Shown in pieces: positions 35,946-45,680 of a stretch of DNA of 64,000 nucleotides. Source of the stretch: Alphaproteobacteria bacterium (GTDB lineage Bacteria > Planctomycetota > Phycisphaerae > UBA1845); contig JANQQE010000024.1 in NCBI GenBank assembly GCA_028285105.1, positions 248,001 through 312,000 on the forward strand. The letters run 5' to 3'. Position numbers and translations under genes: made by a program. Within the stretch, counting starts at the first letter, position 1. Every line of letters starts with the position of its first letter. The notes beneath the pieces were generated by a model, which made no database searches, was not told where the DNA came from, and was given only the letters and a program-made list of their open reading frames with translations.

Positions 35946-36932
35946 ATGGAAGAACCAGCGCTCACCATCGCCAAGTGTTACTCCTGCGGATACGACCTCA
36001 GGGGTCATCCGACATCAACTGTCTGCCCGGAATGCGGCGTCAGCAGCGACTTTGACGCGATGGCAGAAGAAGCCGTCGCGCTGACAAAACGTCGTCGGCT
36101 TTTGGTGCTCGGTCCGATTGCGATGCTGCGAAAGCGATCTCGCGCCTGGTGGTGGGGATTGTCAGAACGGCGCGATCATTCGCGGCGTTCTGCCAAGCGC
36201 ATCGTCGTCATCGCAACTCTAATCGCTGGTTTGTTTGCGTTGACGCTTGGAACAACTTACATCCGCGTGAACGTTAAGTTCATTAGTCGTCGTCCGCAGG
36301 GAAGTTCCTTCGGACTCCTCCGTAATCCGATTGGAGGTCCCATCCGGATGTTACATATTGACCGACTACGGGGGCCCTTTGGAGAATACCGAGCCCAACA
36401 ACTCTCTTCCGTTAATGTGGATGAATATTTGGACGACGTGGAAGATGGCGAGTCCAAAACGTTCTACACAAAAACTCTCGTACGCGGCACATTGAACGAT
36501 ACTCTCCATTGTCTTGCAATATTCGCGTTTTGGGCCTTTCCGTGTTGGGCGATTCCAGCGTTACTCATAGGCGAACGCGCCAAGAAAACGACCGATGATT
36601 CCGCTGTTCAACTTCGCCAATCAGTCTACGCGGCACTGAATTACGAATCCCCGCGCATGCTCTACTTGCTGATCGCCATCTTTCTCACTTGGCCGATCGA
36701 ATTGCTTGCCGTCTGGCTTGACCCCAAGACCAGGATTCCACCGAAATACCTAGCAATCGCCTTAGCAATCTTCGTCGCTTACAACGCGCTATCCTGGTAT
36801 CAGTCGCTCCGCAGCGACTATGCGAAGGTGCTTGGAATGTCACGTGTAAGGACGGTGTTCTTTACCGTTGGGACTGCTATTATCTTGCCCGGCATGGTAT
36901 ATGGTGCGTACTACTTCCTCTTCAGGATTTGA
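35946..36932 (+). CDS. Zinc-ribbon multi-pass membrane protein
   Basis: A 328-residue protein with an N-terminal zinc ribbon, CYSCGYDLRG and CPECG (residues about 10-35), then a basic region and four or five membrane segments (IVVIATLIAGLFALTLGTTY, TLHCLAIFAFWAFPCWAIPA, MLYLLIAIFLTWPIELLAVW, YLAIALAIFVAYNAL, VFFTVGTAIILPGMVYGAYY). The same ribbon occurs in other genes of the window (60382, 62203, 62865). It is typical of planctomycete proteins of unknown role. Confidence 0.7.
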   Translation: MEEPALTIAKCYSCGYDLRGHPTSTVCPECGVSSDFDAMAEEAVALTKRRRLLVLGPIAMLRKRSRAWWWGLSERRDHSRRSAKRIVVIATLIAGLFALTLGTTYIRVNVKFISRRPQGSSFGLLRNPIGGPIRMLHIDRLRGPFGEYRAQQLSSVNVDEYLDDVEDGESKTFYTKTLVRGTLNDTLHCLAIFAFWAFPCWAIPALLIGERAKKTTDDSAVQLRQSVYAALNYESPRMLYLLIAIFLTWPIELLAVWLDPKTRIPPKYLAIALAIFVAYNALSWYQSLRSDYAKVLGMSRVRTVFFTVGTAIILPGMVYGAYYFLFRI

Positions 36933-36952
36933 GGCATCCATCGACGCAACAG

Positions 36953-39349
36953 TTATCTCGATGAGGACAAGATTGGCAGGCTGACCGTGGTTCGGCCTTC
37001 CTGCATTTGCACCGGTGATGCTGCGATTCGGTCGTGGATTGGGTTGTTAGTCGCGTCGAGGCGGCCAAAGGTGAGCACGCCAGTCGGGCAGCTTTGCACG
37101 CAGGCTGAGCAGCGGACGCATTCGGGGTCGCGCATACCCAGTCCCTTGTTGGCGAAGTTCATGATGTCGATGCCCTGATGGCAGACCGACGTGCAGACGT
37201 TGCAGGAGATGCACTTTTTCTTATCTGCAAAAATCCTGAAACGCGTGAAGCGGGTGTAAATGTGCATCAAAGCGGCGAGCGGGCAGGCGAAGCGACACCA
37301 CACGCGGCCGCTGAACCAGAAATAGCAGCCGACCCCGATCACACCGGCGAACATCACGTCGACGATCCAGTTGTAATTCAGGTAGGGAATCTTCTTGTAC
37401 GCCTTGTCGTAAAGTGAACTCGCAAACGAATCGGGCAACGCCCAACCGACGATCCGCAAGAGCAGCAACATGAAGGCGAACAACATCACGACCTGCCCAA
37501 CCATGTTGAGGCGGTTCCACTTGGGACCGTGCGGCATTTTGTGGCGGTGATTATCGCCCATCGTCTCAGCCAGCGCTCCGCACGAACAAATCCACCCGCA
37601 GTACGCACCCTTGCCCCAGCGGCGAATGATGAGCGGTATGAGAACAAACGTTTGCAGAAATCCGATGATGAGCCACCCCCACATCGGCTTGTCGGTGAAG
37701 ACGTTGGCGACGAACAACGGCCAAGCGAGGATGAATCCGTACGCCCGCCAATACGCACGCTCGACACCCACGTCGTCGTAGCGTTCAAAAAATTGATCCG
37801 CGAATGCTGCACCGGACGATCCGTCTGCGAACCACCCGTTTCGACCAGCCCAAGGCAAAACGATCTCCGGCAATATGAAGAGGGGGATCACTTGAATCGT
37901 AATCAGTGTCCACGTTTGCAACTTGACGTATGGTGTCTTTCGCCGGCGTATACGTCGCAGACCGAAGATGAACACGCACAGGCAATAAGCCAGCGAATAG
38001 TAGAACCCTGCCGACGACATCGACTTTCGCAGTGTGAAGAGTAAATTCTTCGGTCGGTTCGACGCATCTGCCACCCAACCACCCACAGCATCCCACCAAC
38101 CGCCCACGTTGTTCGGAAACCAACCGCGGTTCTTGAACCATGTACCGATGGGCAGTTCGGACAGTTCCTTCTTCCAGTGATAAAGGAAGATGCAGAAAAG
38201 CATGAACGAGGAGAATGCAACGATGCGACGAATGGGCCATTCACCGCGAATGGGAATACCGCTTCGCCTGAAGAAATCCAGCGGCGGTTCGCGACCGATC
38301 ATCGAGAAAACGACATCGTTCGGAAGTGTGCTGATCCCGCCATCTTTATCCTTCAGATCGACTTCGGATTCGCGCATCTCCTTAACCTCGGTCGCCAATG
38401 CCATGCAGACCGAGCCTTCGCCAACCTTCGCACACATTTCAGGCGTAAAGGACGTCGTCACCCGTTCGCTGCTGGGGTGTTCAACACCCACCGTTGCGCT
38501 CGGGTTAGCCACCAATTCGTTCAACTGATCGATATTTTCAGGTTTGGCGCGCGAGAGTTCTTCGCGACGGTAGCTAAGCGTCACCTTGGCACCCGCGACG
38601 GCCAGCGCGATCGCGGACTCGATCGCCGAATCGCCCCCACCCACGACCAAGGCATTTTGCCCGGAATACTCCTGCGGATCGTGCAAGCGGTTGTAAACTT
38701 TGTCGAGCGATTCGCCTTCGACGCCAAGCTTGCGAAAGTTCCCGCTTCGTCCGATTGCGACGATCACGCGGAGCGCTTTCACATCCTCATTATCGCCGGC
38801 AACATGCAGGTGCAACACGCCCGATTTGCGTTCGATGTACTCGACCCGCACCCGCTTGGTTTCAATTCCGGCATCGTCGCGCTGGGCTTCGAGTTCTTCG
38901 ACGAGATCTTCCTTAACATCAGCTTCAAATTGAACCTCACCTGCCGGAACCATCTCCGTCGGATACGTGTAGATAGGTTTGCCCTTTGGGAAATTCACGA
39001 TCGTCGAAAAATCCTGACTGGCTTCGAGGATCACAAAATTCAGGCCGGCTTTCTTCGCTTCAATGGCAGCCGACATTCCCGACACCCCGCCACCAATGAT
39101 CGCCAGATCGTAAACGCCATCTTCGCTCCCGCGCTTCGACGAGAAGTCAGTCTCTTTAAGGATGGCATGAACGGCTTTCGCACCGGTGTCTGCCGAAAAT
39201 TTCAGCAGCGGAATACCGGTCAGATCGCCGACAACGCGAATACCGGGCACCTTCGTGGTTCCGTCGTCGTGAACGTCGGGAAGTCTCTCTACGGTGCCTG
39301 CCGGCCAAGCGGTGTGCAACCAACGTGTGTATCGTTTGATAGGATTCAT
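36953..39349 (-). CDS. Flavoprotein-polyferredoxin fusion oxidoreductase
   Basis: A 798-residue fusion. Residues about 80-385 form a thioredoxin-reductase-like flavoprotein: FAD loop IIGGGVSGMSAAIEA (84-98) and a second dinucleotide loop VVGGGDSAIESA. Then come several membrane segments, cysteine motifs YCGWICSCGAL and WCRFACPLAAL typical of the NapH/NosR/CcoG type of membrane ferredoxins, and a soluble C-terminal two-cluster ferredoxin (CISCNVCTSVCHQG and CVRCSACVQSCPTG). It could carry electrons from NAD(P)H through FAD and Fe-S clusters across or into the membrane. No redox Cys pair CxxC of thioredoxin reductase is seen in the flavin part. Confidence 0.85.
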   Translation of the reverse strand: MNPIKRYTRWLHTAWPAGTVERLPDVHDDGTTKVPGIRVVGDLTGIPLLKFSADTGAKAVHAILKETDFSSKRGSEDGVYDLAIIGGGVSGMSAAIEAKKAGLNFVILEASQDFSTIVNFPKGKPIYTYPTEMVPAGEVQFEADVKEDLVEELEAQRDDAGIETKRVRVEYIERKSGVLHLHVAGDNEDVKALRVIVAIGRSGNFRKLGVEGESLDKVYNRLHDPQEYSGQNALVVGGGDSAIESAIALAVAGAKVTLSYRREELSRAKPENIDQLNELVANPSATVGVEHPSSERVTTSFTPEMCAKVGEGSVCMALATEVKEMRESEVDLKDKDGGISTLPNDVVFSMIGREPPLDFFRRSGIPIRGEWPIRRIVAFSSFMLFCIFLYHWKKELSELPIGTWFKNRGWFPNNVGGWWDAVGGWVADASNRPKNLLFTLRKSMSSAGFYYSLAYCLCVFIFGLRRIRRRKTPYVKLQTWTLITIQVIPLFILPEIVLPWAGRNGWFADGSSGAAFADQFFERYDDVGVERAYWRAYGFILAWPLFVANVFTDKPMWGWLIIGFLQTFVLIPLIIRRWGKGAYCGWICSCGALAETMGDNHRHKMPHGPKWNRLNMVGQVVMLFAFMLLLLRIVGWALPDSFASSLYDKAYKKIPYLNYNWIVDVMFAGVIGVGCYFWFSGRVWCRFACPLAALMHIYTRFTRFRIFADKKKCISCNVCTSVCHQGIDIMNFANKGLGMRDPECVRCSACVQSCPTGVLTFGRLDATNNPIHDRIAASPVQMQEGRTTVSLPILSSSR

Positions 39350-39530
39350 GGGAATCTTTGGATTCCGGCAGCGTCATGATCGATTGCAGGATTCTTTGGG
39401 CCTTGACCCTGAACTGCGATGGGATTGTGAACGCGCAGCCGCATTTACGCAAGCACGTTGCTGAAACGGCGAAGCGTCGTCGAATGCGCAATCGATCTGG
39501 ACAGGTTTCGACAAGTCGCGGCGTACGCGA

Positions 39531-41066
39531 CTAACGCGCTGGTCTCGATGTGTGCGTTGCTTTGTCGGTGGCTGAATCGCGTTTGTTTCGATACATCGCG
39601 ATATCCACACGTTCGATGTATTCGTCGAGGTTGAATGCCGGTGCGACCGATTCGATCCATTCGATCCCGACACTGATGCTGACATTGAGTTGGATACCAC
39701 GCCAGGAAATCGGATTGTCCGAAACAGCAGTCACCATGCGTTCTACCGCCAGGTGGCTGTCTTTTCGAGAGAGACCCTCGAGCATGATAAGGAACTCGTC
39801 ACCGCCCCAGCGACAAATGAGTTCCCTGCCGCGAACGACGGATTGCAATCGTCGGGCGACAGTTTGCAGAACTTCGTCACCGCAGGCATGCCCATGATTG
39901 TCATTGAACGTCTTAAAATGATCGAGATCGAAAAGCGCCAACACCAACGACCGGTTTCCCGAACGAGCGGCATGCAGCATCGCTGCCGATTCACGGGCGA
40001 ACCCGTCTCGATTCAAAAGCCCGGTCAGTGCATCATGGGTTGCGCGTTCTTCGGCATCGCGATGTTTCGATTCGGTGTCAAGCATGTGGCGTGTCAGGTA
40101 CTGATTGTCAGCCGACAGTTTCTGATTTTCGAGAATCAGGTTTGTACTGGTCTGCGACAGAATCAAACACGCGCGGTTCGTTAATTCCTGTAGCGACGAA
40201 CCACTGCCATTGCCATCGGAAAACAATTCCATCATTGCATTGAACCGCAGCTGAACGTCATCGGACAATTGCTTTGCACCGGCCCAATGACTTGAAAACT
40301 TCGCACCGATCAAGATGTCAAGCGCTTGGAAATCCTTTTGCGACCAGCACCGATAGTCGTGCGGGAAGAATCCCATCGCCAGACCAATCGGATCGGTTCG
40401 ACGGTTCATGTCTGTCGGCGCATCCATTCCGCGGTGGTGTTGGCGAATGGCCTCCGGAAACGGTTGGGGAAGACCAATCGTTTCGGCAAGTTGGGCACCG
40501 ACTTCGGTGTGATCCATGCCGAATACGTTTTGCTCATGCTCGAGACGGTCGGCCAATCCTACTGTCTCGTTCTGGAGCAGCGCCGCATATTCGACACGGT
40601 CACACGAGACCATCAACGCCACCCCGATATCCTGAAGCAATCCGAGCGTGAACGTGTCTTCCGACCAGTCTTCAGCGAAACCCTTGGTCAACACTTCGCC
40701 GGCGCACGCTTTCAATAATGAGGCTTGCCAGAACGCTTGCGTGTCATCCTCGCCGAGGTTCCATCCGTGATACAACCCGGTGAGGCTGTGCGCGACGCAA
40801 AGCGATTTGGCATTGGAGACGCCCAGCAGACTGACGGCTTGATTGATGCGGGTGATTTTGCGGCTGAGTCCGAACCATGCCGAGTTGGCAAGGCTGAGGA
40901 ATCTGGAACAAAGCGACGGGTCAGTCGCAACCAGTTCCGCAAGGTCTGCACAGCCCGTGTCGGGTTCGCGACAACGATCGACGACCTGAACGGCGACGGA
41001 CATCGAAGTGGGTAGATGTTGTGCTGACTCGATTCGCTGGCGCAGAAGTTTCGCCGACTCAGTCAT
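39531..41066 (-). CDS. HDOD-GGDEF protein (putative diguanylate cyclase)
   Basis: A 511-residue protein. Residues about 14-215 form an HDOD domain (LATDPSLCSRFLSLANSAWF, ITRINQAVSLLGVSNAKSLC, LGLLQDIG), a signalling fold without phosphodiesterase activity. A coiled region (310-345) leads to a GGDEF domain (345-505) with FDLDHFKTFND and an intact GGDEF motif at 421-425, so cyclic-di-GMP synthesis is likely. The product-inhibition I-site RxxD before the motif is not seen (RGRE). The start is chosen at MTESAK because GAGGGG precedes it; the frame is open 66 codons upstream. Confidence 0.9.
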   Translation of the reverse strand: MTESAKLLRQRIESAQHLPTSMSVAVQVVDRCREPDTGCADLAELVATDPSLCSRFLSLANSAWFGLSRKITRINQAVSLLGVSNAKSLCVAHSLTGLYHGWNLGEDDTQAFWQASLLKACAGEVLTKGFAEDWSEDTFTLGLLQDIGVALMVSCDRVEYAALLQNETVGLADRLEHEQNVFGMDHTEVGAQLAETIGLPQPFPEAIRQHHRGMDAPTDMNRRTDPIGLAMGFFPHDYRCWSQKDFQALDILIGAKFSSHWAGAKQLSDDVQLRFNAMMELFSDGNGSGSSLQELTNRACLILSQTSTNLILENQKLSADNQYLTRHMLDTESKHRDAEERATHDALTGLLNRDGFARESAAMLHAARSGNRSLVLALFDLDHFKTFNDNHGHACGDEVLQTVARRLQSVVRGRELICRWGGDEFLIMLEGLSRKDSHLAVERMVTAVSDNPISWRGIQLNVSISVGIEWIESVAPAFNLDEYIERVDIAMYRNKRDSATDKATHTSRPAR

Positions 41067-41260
41067 AGGCCCCTCGACCAAGTGAATGTGGTCCGATTGC
41101 TGGACGCTACGATTCTTCGCCAGCTTCCCTCTTAGTTGTTCGACATCAGAGACCCGCCGCGTTAGACAATCTAGGGAAAATACCCCGCGCGTTGCGTCCA
41201 ATGATGTTTTCGGACGTTGGTCGGTTCGCGCGTATGCTTCAGTGTGCGTATCTTCAACAA

Positions 41261-41294
41261 ACAAAAAACCGCAGCGCGACGGTGCGCGCTGCGG
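41261..41294 (-). terminator. Intrinsic terminator of the 961-residue protein gene
   Basis: A 10-bp stem, CCGCAGCGCG at 41269-41278 and CGCGCTGCGG at 41285-41294, with a 6-base loop. On the minus strand it is followed by TTTTTTGTTTG, an excellent T-tract. It lies 34 bases after the stop of the gene at 41328-44213. Confidence 0.9.
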
Positions 41295-41327
41295 CGTTGA
41301 ATAAATGACGTAACTATTTGCTCTGGT

Positions 41328-44213
41328 CTAGGGAAGTCCACCCGTGAAGACAGACTGAAGCAACTTGCCATCGACCATGTCCACGTCGCCATCTTCGTCG
41401 ATGTCGGCATACACACAATCGGGAAAGACATAACCAGCCCCCGGACCCGCAAGACAATCTGCAAAATCGGGCAGGTCGCTGAGGTCAACATCCGAGTCGC
41501 CATTCATGTCGCCCCAACCTGGCGTCGGAATCGGCGCGATGGCTCCCGTAAGAAACTCGGTTTCCAAAATCACGACGGGTTCTCCGTTCGGTTCAATGGT
41601 CAAATCGTTGAGTCCGATCTGTAGCGATCCTTCCGGGACGAACACGCGCGATTCGGGGGCACCAAAGAAGTCATCTCCATTGGGATCAAGGTAACCATAG
41701 ATCACACCATTGACCGACACACTCACCGTGTCTGGAGCGAATGAACCGCTTGCAAGAACGCGAATGAACGGATCGTTGAAAGGATCACGGGTCATGCTGA
41801 ACTTGAACCCTGACGACAAGTTGAATTCCTGTTCGACAGCAGGTGGTGCGATACCGCGACCGGCAGATCTTCCGGATTTGTTGACCGGTGCCTGGGTACC
41901 CAGTCCGTGATCGCCTCCGAAGATCAGGAGTTCCTCATTGGGATTGAACGTTCCATTGGTGGACAGGTCGGTGATCAATTGACAAAGATCGCCCAACGTC
42001 GCCGGTAGCACGTTTGCATTTGGCACATTCGTACTCGTACACGGGTTTTTGTTCCCTGTGCCAAATAGAATATGAACGCTCGTCCCATTGGTATTCAGAT
42101 CACCCCATTGGCTTTCCAGCAACTCGCAGAACCGGGTGATTTCATTCTCGATACCGATTTGATCCGTGATACCGGCAACGAAGATCGCGTGGTGACTCGT
42201 TGCCTCCGAATCGAAGAGTGGAATCTTGTCGTCGCCACCTTTTGTACCCGTCAAGTACACGGATCGTTCCGTCTTGCGATTGCCTGGTTTCTGAATAATG
42301 GACGACTCTCCGGTGCGCGAAGCAATCTTCAGCGCTTGAAGTACGGTTCCGTTTGTATTGATGAGCGCATCTCTCAGCGCCCTGGTCCAATGCCCCATCG
42401 GATCCGCCTCGGCGTCGCCATCAGCCCGCGCGACCTCGTTGCTGCGGGCGGCTGACCCTCCGACCCAGCAGACAATCTTTCCGAACGCTTTGGCCAAATC
42501 GTCAAGCATCCCCCCGCCATGACACGACTGCATGAACACTTTGACATGCTTGATCCGCGAAACCGGATTGGGGCCGTTCGTACTGATCAATGCTTCCTTG
42601 AGTTTTCGTGCCAGCACATCGTCCCTGACCCAATTGATCAACTTTCTGCCATTCGGATCCGGAATCACGAATCCATTGGAATCGACGGCGATCGTTCCGT
42701 TGGAATTGACTTTGACCTTAAGCGGCAGTCCATTGGAATCCACGAACAGATTTCCGTTGCGGTCCGCCAACAGCAATGCCAGCGCCGAGTGCTGACCGGC
42801 AGGTTCTTCGGCTTCGTCGATGATTCCGTTGGTGTTGGCGTCTGTACTACTGCCTTCCGCAATCTCAATCGCATCGGGCAGGCCGTTGTAATTCATGTCC
42901 GAATACCGGCACTCGAGAATGTCGCACAGATCCGGAATGCCGTTGGTGTCCAGATCGGTCGCAGTTCCTTGAGCGATCTCCCAGGAATCGGGCACGTCGT
43001 TGTCATTGCAGTCCTGTTCGCATTCGTCCGGTATACCGTTGCTGTTGATGTCATTGCTTGTGGTTCCGGCGATATCCACTTCATCGGGGACGCCATTTTC
43101 ATTGCAATCGGTATCGCATTCATCGGGTATGCCATTGGAGTTCACATCGTTGCTGGTCGCGCCGGCGATATCGATTGTATCGGGAACACCGTTTTCATTG
43201 CAGTCGGAGCAATCGACTTCCTGGCAGCTGCTTCCCAAGGGGTACGAAAATCCTTCGAGCAACAGACAGCCCGCGATGGTTTCCTGCGAGCACGTGCCAT
43301 CCGGATGACAGCACGCACCGGTTGGAATTGGGCAAGTGACAATGTTGCAATTGGTTCCTGCCCCCTGGGGAGATCCACCAAGCAAATTGATGCAATCGTC
43401 AACCGTTGTTTCGACACATACACCGGAAAGATCGTCGCAACACGCTTGTATCGACCCGCCGCCAGTACAAGCTTCAAATCCGCAGGTCGTCGCTGCTCCC
43501 TGGGGCGTGCCATTCTGATTGACGCATTGCGCCGGATCGATTTCAGCACAACTCCCACCGGTAAAGCAGCAGGCCTCTGGTGGTTGACCGCCACAAATAC
43601 CTGACGCGCAATTCGTTCCCGGCCCTTGCGGAACACCGTCGATATTGAAGATGCAGAAATCCGGTGTGACATCTTGACAGCCAATGGCTCCGAAACAACA
43701 CGCTTCTGTCGGCGGACAATTCACGACCAGACAATCGGTTGCGGTGCCCTGCGGGACACCATCGTTGTCCTGACAAAATAGTGGGTCTTCCAAACTGCAA
43801 GTTCCATCTGGAAGGCAGCACGCTTCCAGTGGGTTACCACCACAAGGTGCCTGCTGGCAATCGGAACCTGGTCCCTGCGGCGATCCAGGGACATTGAAAC
43901 AATCTGGAGGTTCCAATTGAAGACATCCGTCGCTGTCGTCGCAACACGCCTCTGCGTTCGGACAGCTCGCACCACACAAGATGATGGCCTCATCCACGCA
44001 GATGGCGTCCCATTCAGTGTCGCAGCAAAATGGATCGGCTCCGCAAACGCAATTGACAACCGACGGCTGATTGCAACCCGGGGAAATGTGTACCTGGCAA
44101 CAATCACCAGCGGGCACACCCGCCTTAACCTGCATGGAAATTGCACAGCAGTTCAATACAAGAATCATAGAGCAGGCGGCGACTCGTCGCCGAGACTTGG
44201 ATACGGGGAACAT
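41328..44213 (-). CDS. Secreted Cys-rich / TSP3 / caspase-like / dockerin-like protein
   Basis: A 961-residue exported protein with SD GGAGG before the ATG. Order: signal peptide (1-31); a Cys-dense start with ADPFCCDTEWDAIC (59-72); six repeats of 37-39 residues (88-335), each with ACC, a middle Cys pair, a PQG-like turn and two last Cys; thrombospondin-3-like calcium repeats with DCNENGVPD and SNGIPDECD (336-466); a region (475-800) with caspase-like features, Cys564 in VFMQSCHGGGM and His769 in LLIFGGDHGLG; a beta domain; and a dockerin-like end with MNGDSDVDLSDL and DIDEDGDVDMVD (903-950), which usually binds calcium. The Cys motif precedes the His motif, the reverse of normal caspases. 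Probably surface-bound or secreted; a peptidase role is inference. Confidence 0.8.
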   Translation of the reverse strand: MFPVSKSRRRVAACSMILVLNCCAISMQVKAGVPAGDCCQVHISPGCNQPSVVNCVCGADPFCCDTEWDAICVDEAIILCGASCPNAEACCDDSDGCLQLEPPDCFNVPGSPQGPGSDCQQAPCGGNPLEACCLPDGTCSLEDPLFCQDNDGVPQGTATDCLVVNCPPTEACCFGAIGCQDVTPDFCIFNIDGVPQGPGTNCASGICGGQPPEACCFTGGSCAEIDPAQCVNQNGTPQGAATTCGFEACTGGGSIQACCDDLSGVCVETTVDDCINLLGGSPQGAGTNCNIVTCPIPTGACCHPDGTCSQETIAGCLLLEGFSYPLGSSCQEVDCSDCNENGVPDTIDIAGATSNDVNSNGIPDECDTDCNENGVPDEVDIAGTTSNDINSNGIPDECEQDCNDNDVPDSWEIAQGTATDLDTNGIPDLCDILECRYSDMNYNGLPDAIEIAEGSSTDANTNGIIDEAEEPAGQHSALALLLADRNGNLFVDSNGLPLKVKVNSNGTIAVDSNGFVIPDPNGRKLINWVRDDVLARKLKEALISTNGPNPVSRIKHVKVFMQSCHGGGMLDDLAKAFGKIVCWVGGSAARSNEVARADGDAEADPMGHWTRALRDALINTNGTVLQALKIASRTGESSIIQKPGNRKTERSVYLTGTKGGDDKIPLFDSEATSHHAIFVAGITDQIGIENEITRFCELLESQWGDLNTNGTSVHILFGTGNKNPCTSTNVPNANVLPATLGDLCQLITDLSTNGTFNPNEELLIFGGDHGLGTQAPVNKSGRSAGRGIAPPAVEQEFNLSSGFKFSMTRDPFNDPFIRVLASGSFAPDTVSVSVNGVIYGYLDPNGDDFFGAPESRVFVPEGSLQIGLNDLTIEPNGEPVVILETEFLTGAIAPIPTPGWGDMNGDSDVDLSDLPDFADCLAGPGAGYVFPDCVYADIDEDGDVDMVDGKLLQSVFTGGLP

Positions 44214-44276
44214 AGGACTTCCTCCATCCTTAGAAATCAGTTGATCGTACTCGGGATATCGTACTGGGCTTAGCGT

Positions 44277-44641
44277 TTGAATGTGCCAATAACCGACACT
44301 CGTATTTTGTTTCTCGCCGTCATGGTTTTTCTTGAGTTGAACGGCGCCTTGTCGCCTGGCGAGACAAACGAAGATACTGATACAAATCGCTTCGATGATA
44401 ACGAAAAGCGAGGTTCAAATTCAAATGGATTTACACAATCGGGTGTAACGCCACTTGAATCCCAAGTTCGGCCATCGGTCTCGACCCCGTCGCCACCCCA
44501 CTATTGAGCCATAGCATCCGCAGCGCGTTTTTCTGACGTGAATTTTTGGTTAGCAATGGCGGATTCCGAGCTGCGGTTACGACACACGCCGTCGGATGGA
44601 GAACTGTGATTGTTGAGCAAGTCAGCCTAGTCTCGCGAACT
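44277..44641. other. Intergenic interval, no supported gene
   Basis: About 430 bases lie between the 961-residue gene start and the stop of the next minus-strand gene. One short plus-strand frame (44277-44507) begins at TTG with a hydrophobic N-terminus, but lacks a ribosome site and family. The minus-strand promoter of the 961-residue gene is expected here. Confidence 0.45.
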
Positions 44642-45661
44642 TCAGCCTTTTTCGGCTGACTTTCGTTGGGCTTTGCGCTGTGCTTCGGTCACAACCGTCA
44701 TCGTGTGAACGGTTTTGATCCTGGTTTCGACAAATGTGGTTTCGCTCGGGCCCGGTGCGTCAGCGACAGCCGTGAGATTCAGTTCCATATCTTCAGTCTG
44801 CATCACGAATTCACCGCGCTTGACATCGTAAGTTACCTTTCCAGTGGCCTTGCCGTCCTTGAGCGAAATGGACATGCCGAACAGCCTCGCTTTAGGTGTC
44901 TTGTCGTCGGCTTCTTTCATTGCAACTTCATATGACACGTCGACAACTTCCGTGCCGCCACGCTCGCCGATGGAATCGACTTTGCATTTGTACGTCCGTA
45001 AAATGTCCTTTTGATAAATGCTGGGTTGAATCGCTGTCGCCTTCCAAGTATCGCCAACCTTGACAGTCCTGTTGGGGTACAAACATGCATGCGAAGCATT
45101 CCAATAGAATCGAATACGTGACTCGGTCAGTTCTTCTTCCAACTGCACGAACAGACTGCCGCCAGCAGCCGCCTCTTCAACAGCGAAGTACAGATCGTCT
45201 ATTCCGTTGGCCTCAACCACCTTCCCCTCGGCGTTCACATCGAACAAAATCGTCTTACCGAGCATCGGACCGAGCGAGACCGCCAGCGGATCGAGGTCAT
45301 CGGTTGGATCGTCAACGTCGGAATCGAAACTGGCAGGGGCAGCCGCCGTCTCCGTAAACATCGCCACGCGATCAACGGTCAATTCCAACCGCTTCGCAAC
45401 AGCCCCTTTTCCATTCTTCACCGTACGTTTCGCAGTCCGGAGGCGTGTCGATTTGCGCGTCACGCCCTCCTCGCCATAAAATCCACCGCGCGAAAACGTT
45501 TCAATCTCGTCGTTCATCTCAACGAAGTGCGTCGCACCGGGCGTATACCCGGGCGCAAGTATGACCGATTTGGAATTGTCAGCCAATGCCGGAGCGATCG
45601 CAACTCCGCACGCCGCAGCAACCATGCAAAACTGAATGTCCTTAAGGGTATTTGCTCGCAT
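44642..45661 (-). CDS. Exported protein of unknown function
   Basis: A 339-residue protein with a signal peptide (MVAAACGVAIAPALA, cleavage probably after ALA). The mature part is beta-rich with the features of DUF6263-like proteins: a long strand-rich domain with HFVEMNDEIETF, PNRTVKVGDTWKATAIQ and GKATGKVTYDVKRGEFVM, and a C-terminal region MTVVTEAQRKAQRKSA rich in Lys/Arg. It starts 19 bases after the PQQ-type propeller gene on the same strand, so the two probably form an operon. Confidence 0.65.
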   Translation of the reverse strand: MRANTLKDIQFCMVAAACGVAIAPALADNSKSVILAPGYTPGATHFVEMNDEIETFSRGGFYGEEGVTRKSTRLRTAKRTVKNGKGAVAKRLELTVDRVAMFTETAAAPASFDSDVDDPTDDLDPLAVSLGPMLGKTILFDVNAEGKVVEANGIDDLYFAVEEAAAGGSLFVQLEEELTESRIRFYWNASHACLYPNRTVKVGDTWKATAIQPSIYQKDILRTYKCKVDSIGERGGTEVVDVSYEVAMKEADDKTPKARLFGMSISLKDGKATGKVTYDVKRGEFVMQTEDMELNLTAVADAPGPSETTFVETRIKTVHTMTVVTEAQRKAQRKSAEKG

Positions 45662-45680
45662 GTGCGTTTAACGAATTCCT

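Noticed and set aside
38177..39379. Plus-strand open frame of 400 codons opposite the flavoprotein gene
   Set aside because: The minus strand encodes a clear FAD/NAD(P) domain here; the antisense frame has no recognisable motif.
44277..44507. Possible 76-residue exported peptide
   Set aside because: It begins at TTG without a ribosome site and its downstream half is low complexity; only the hydrophobic start suggested a gene.
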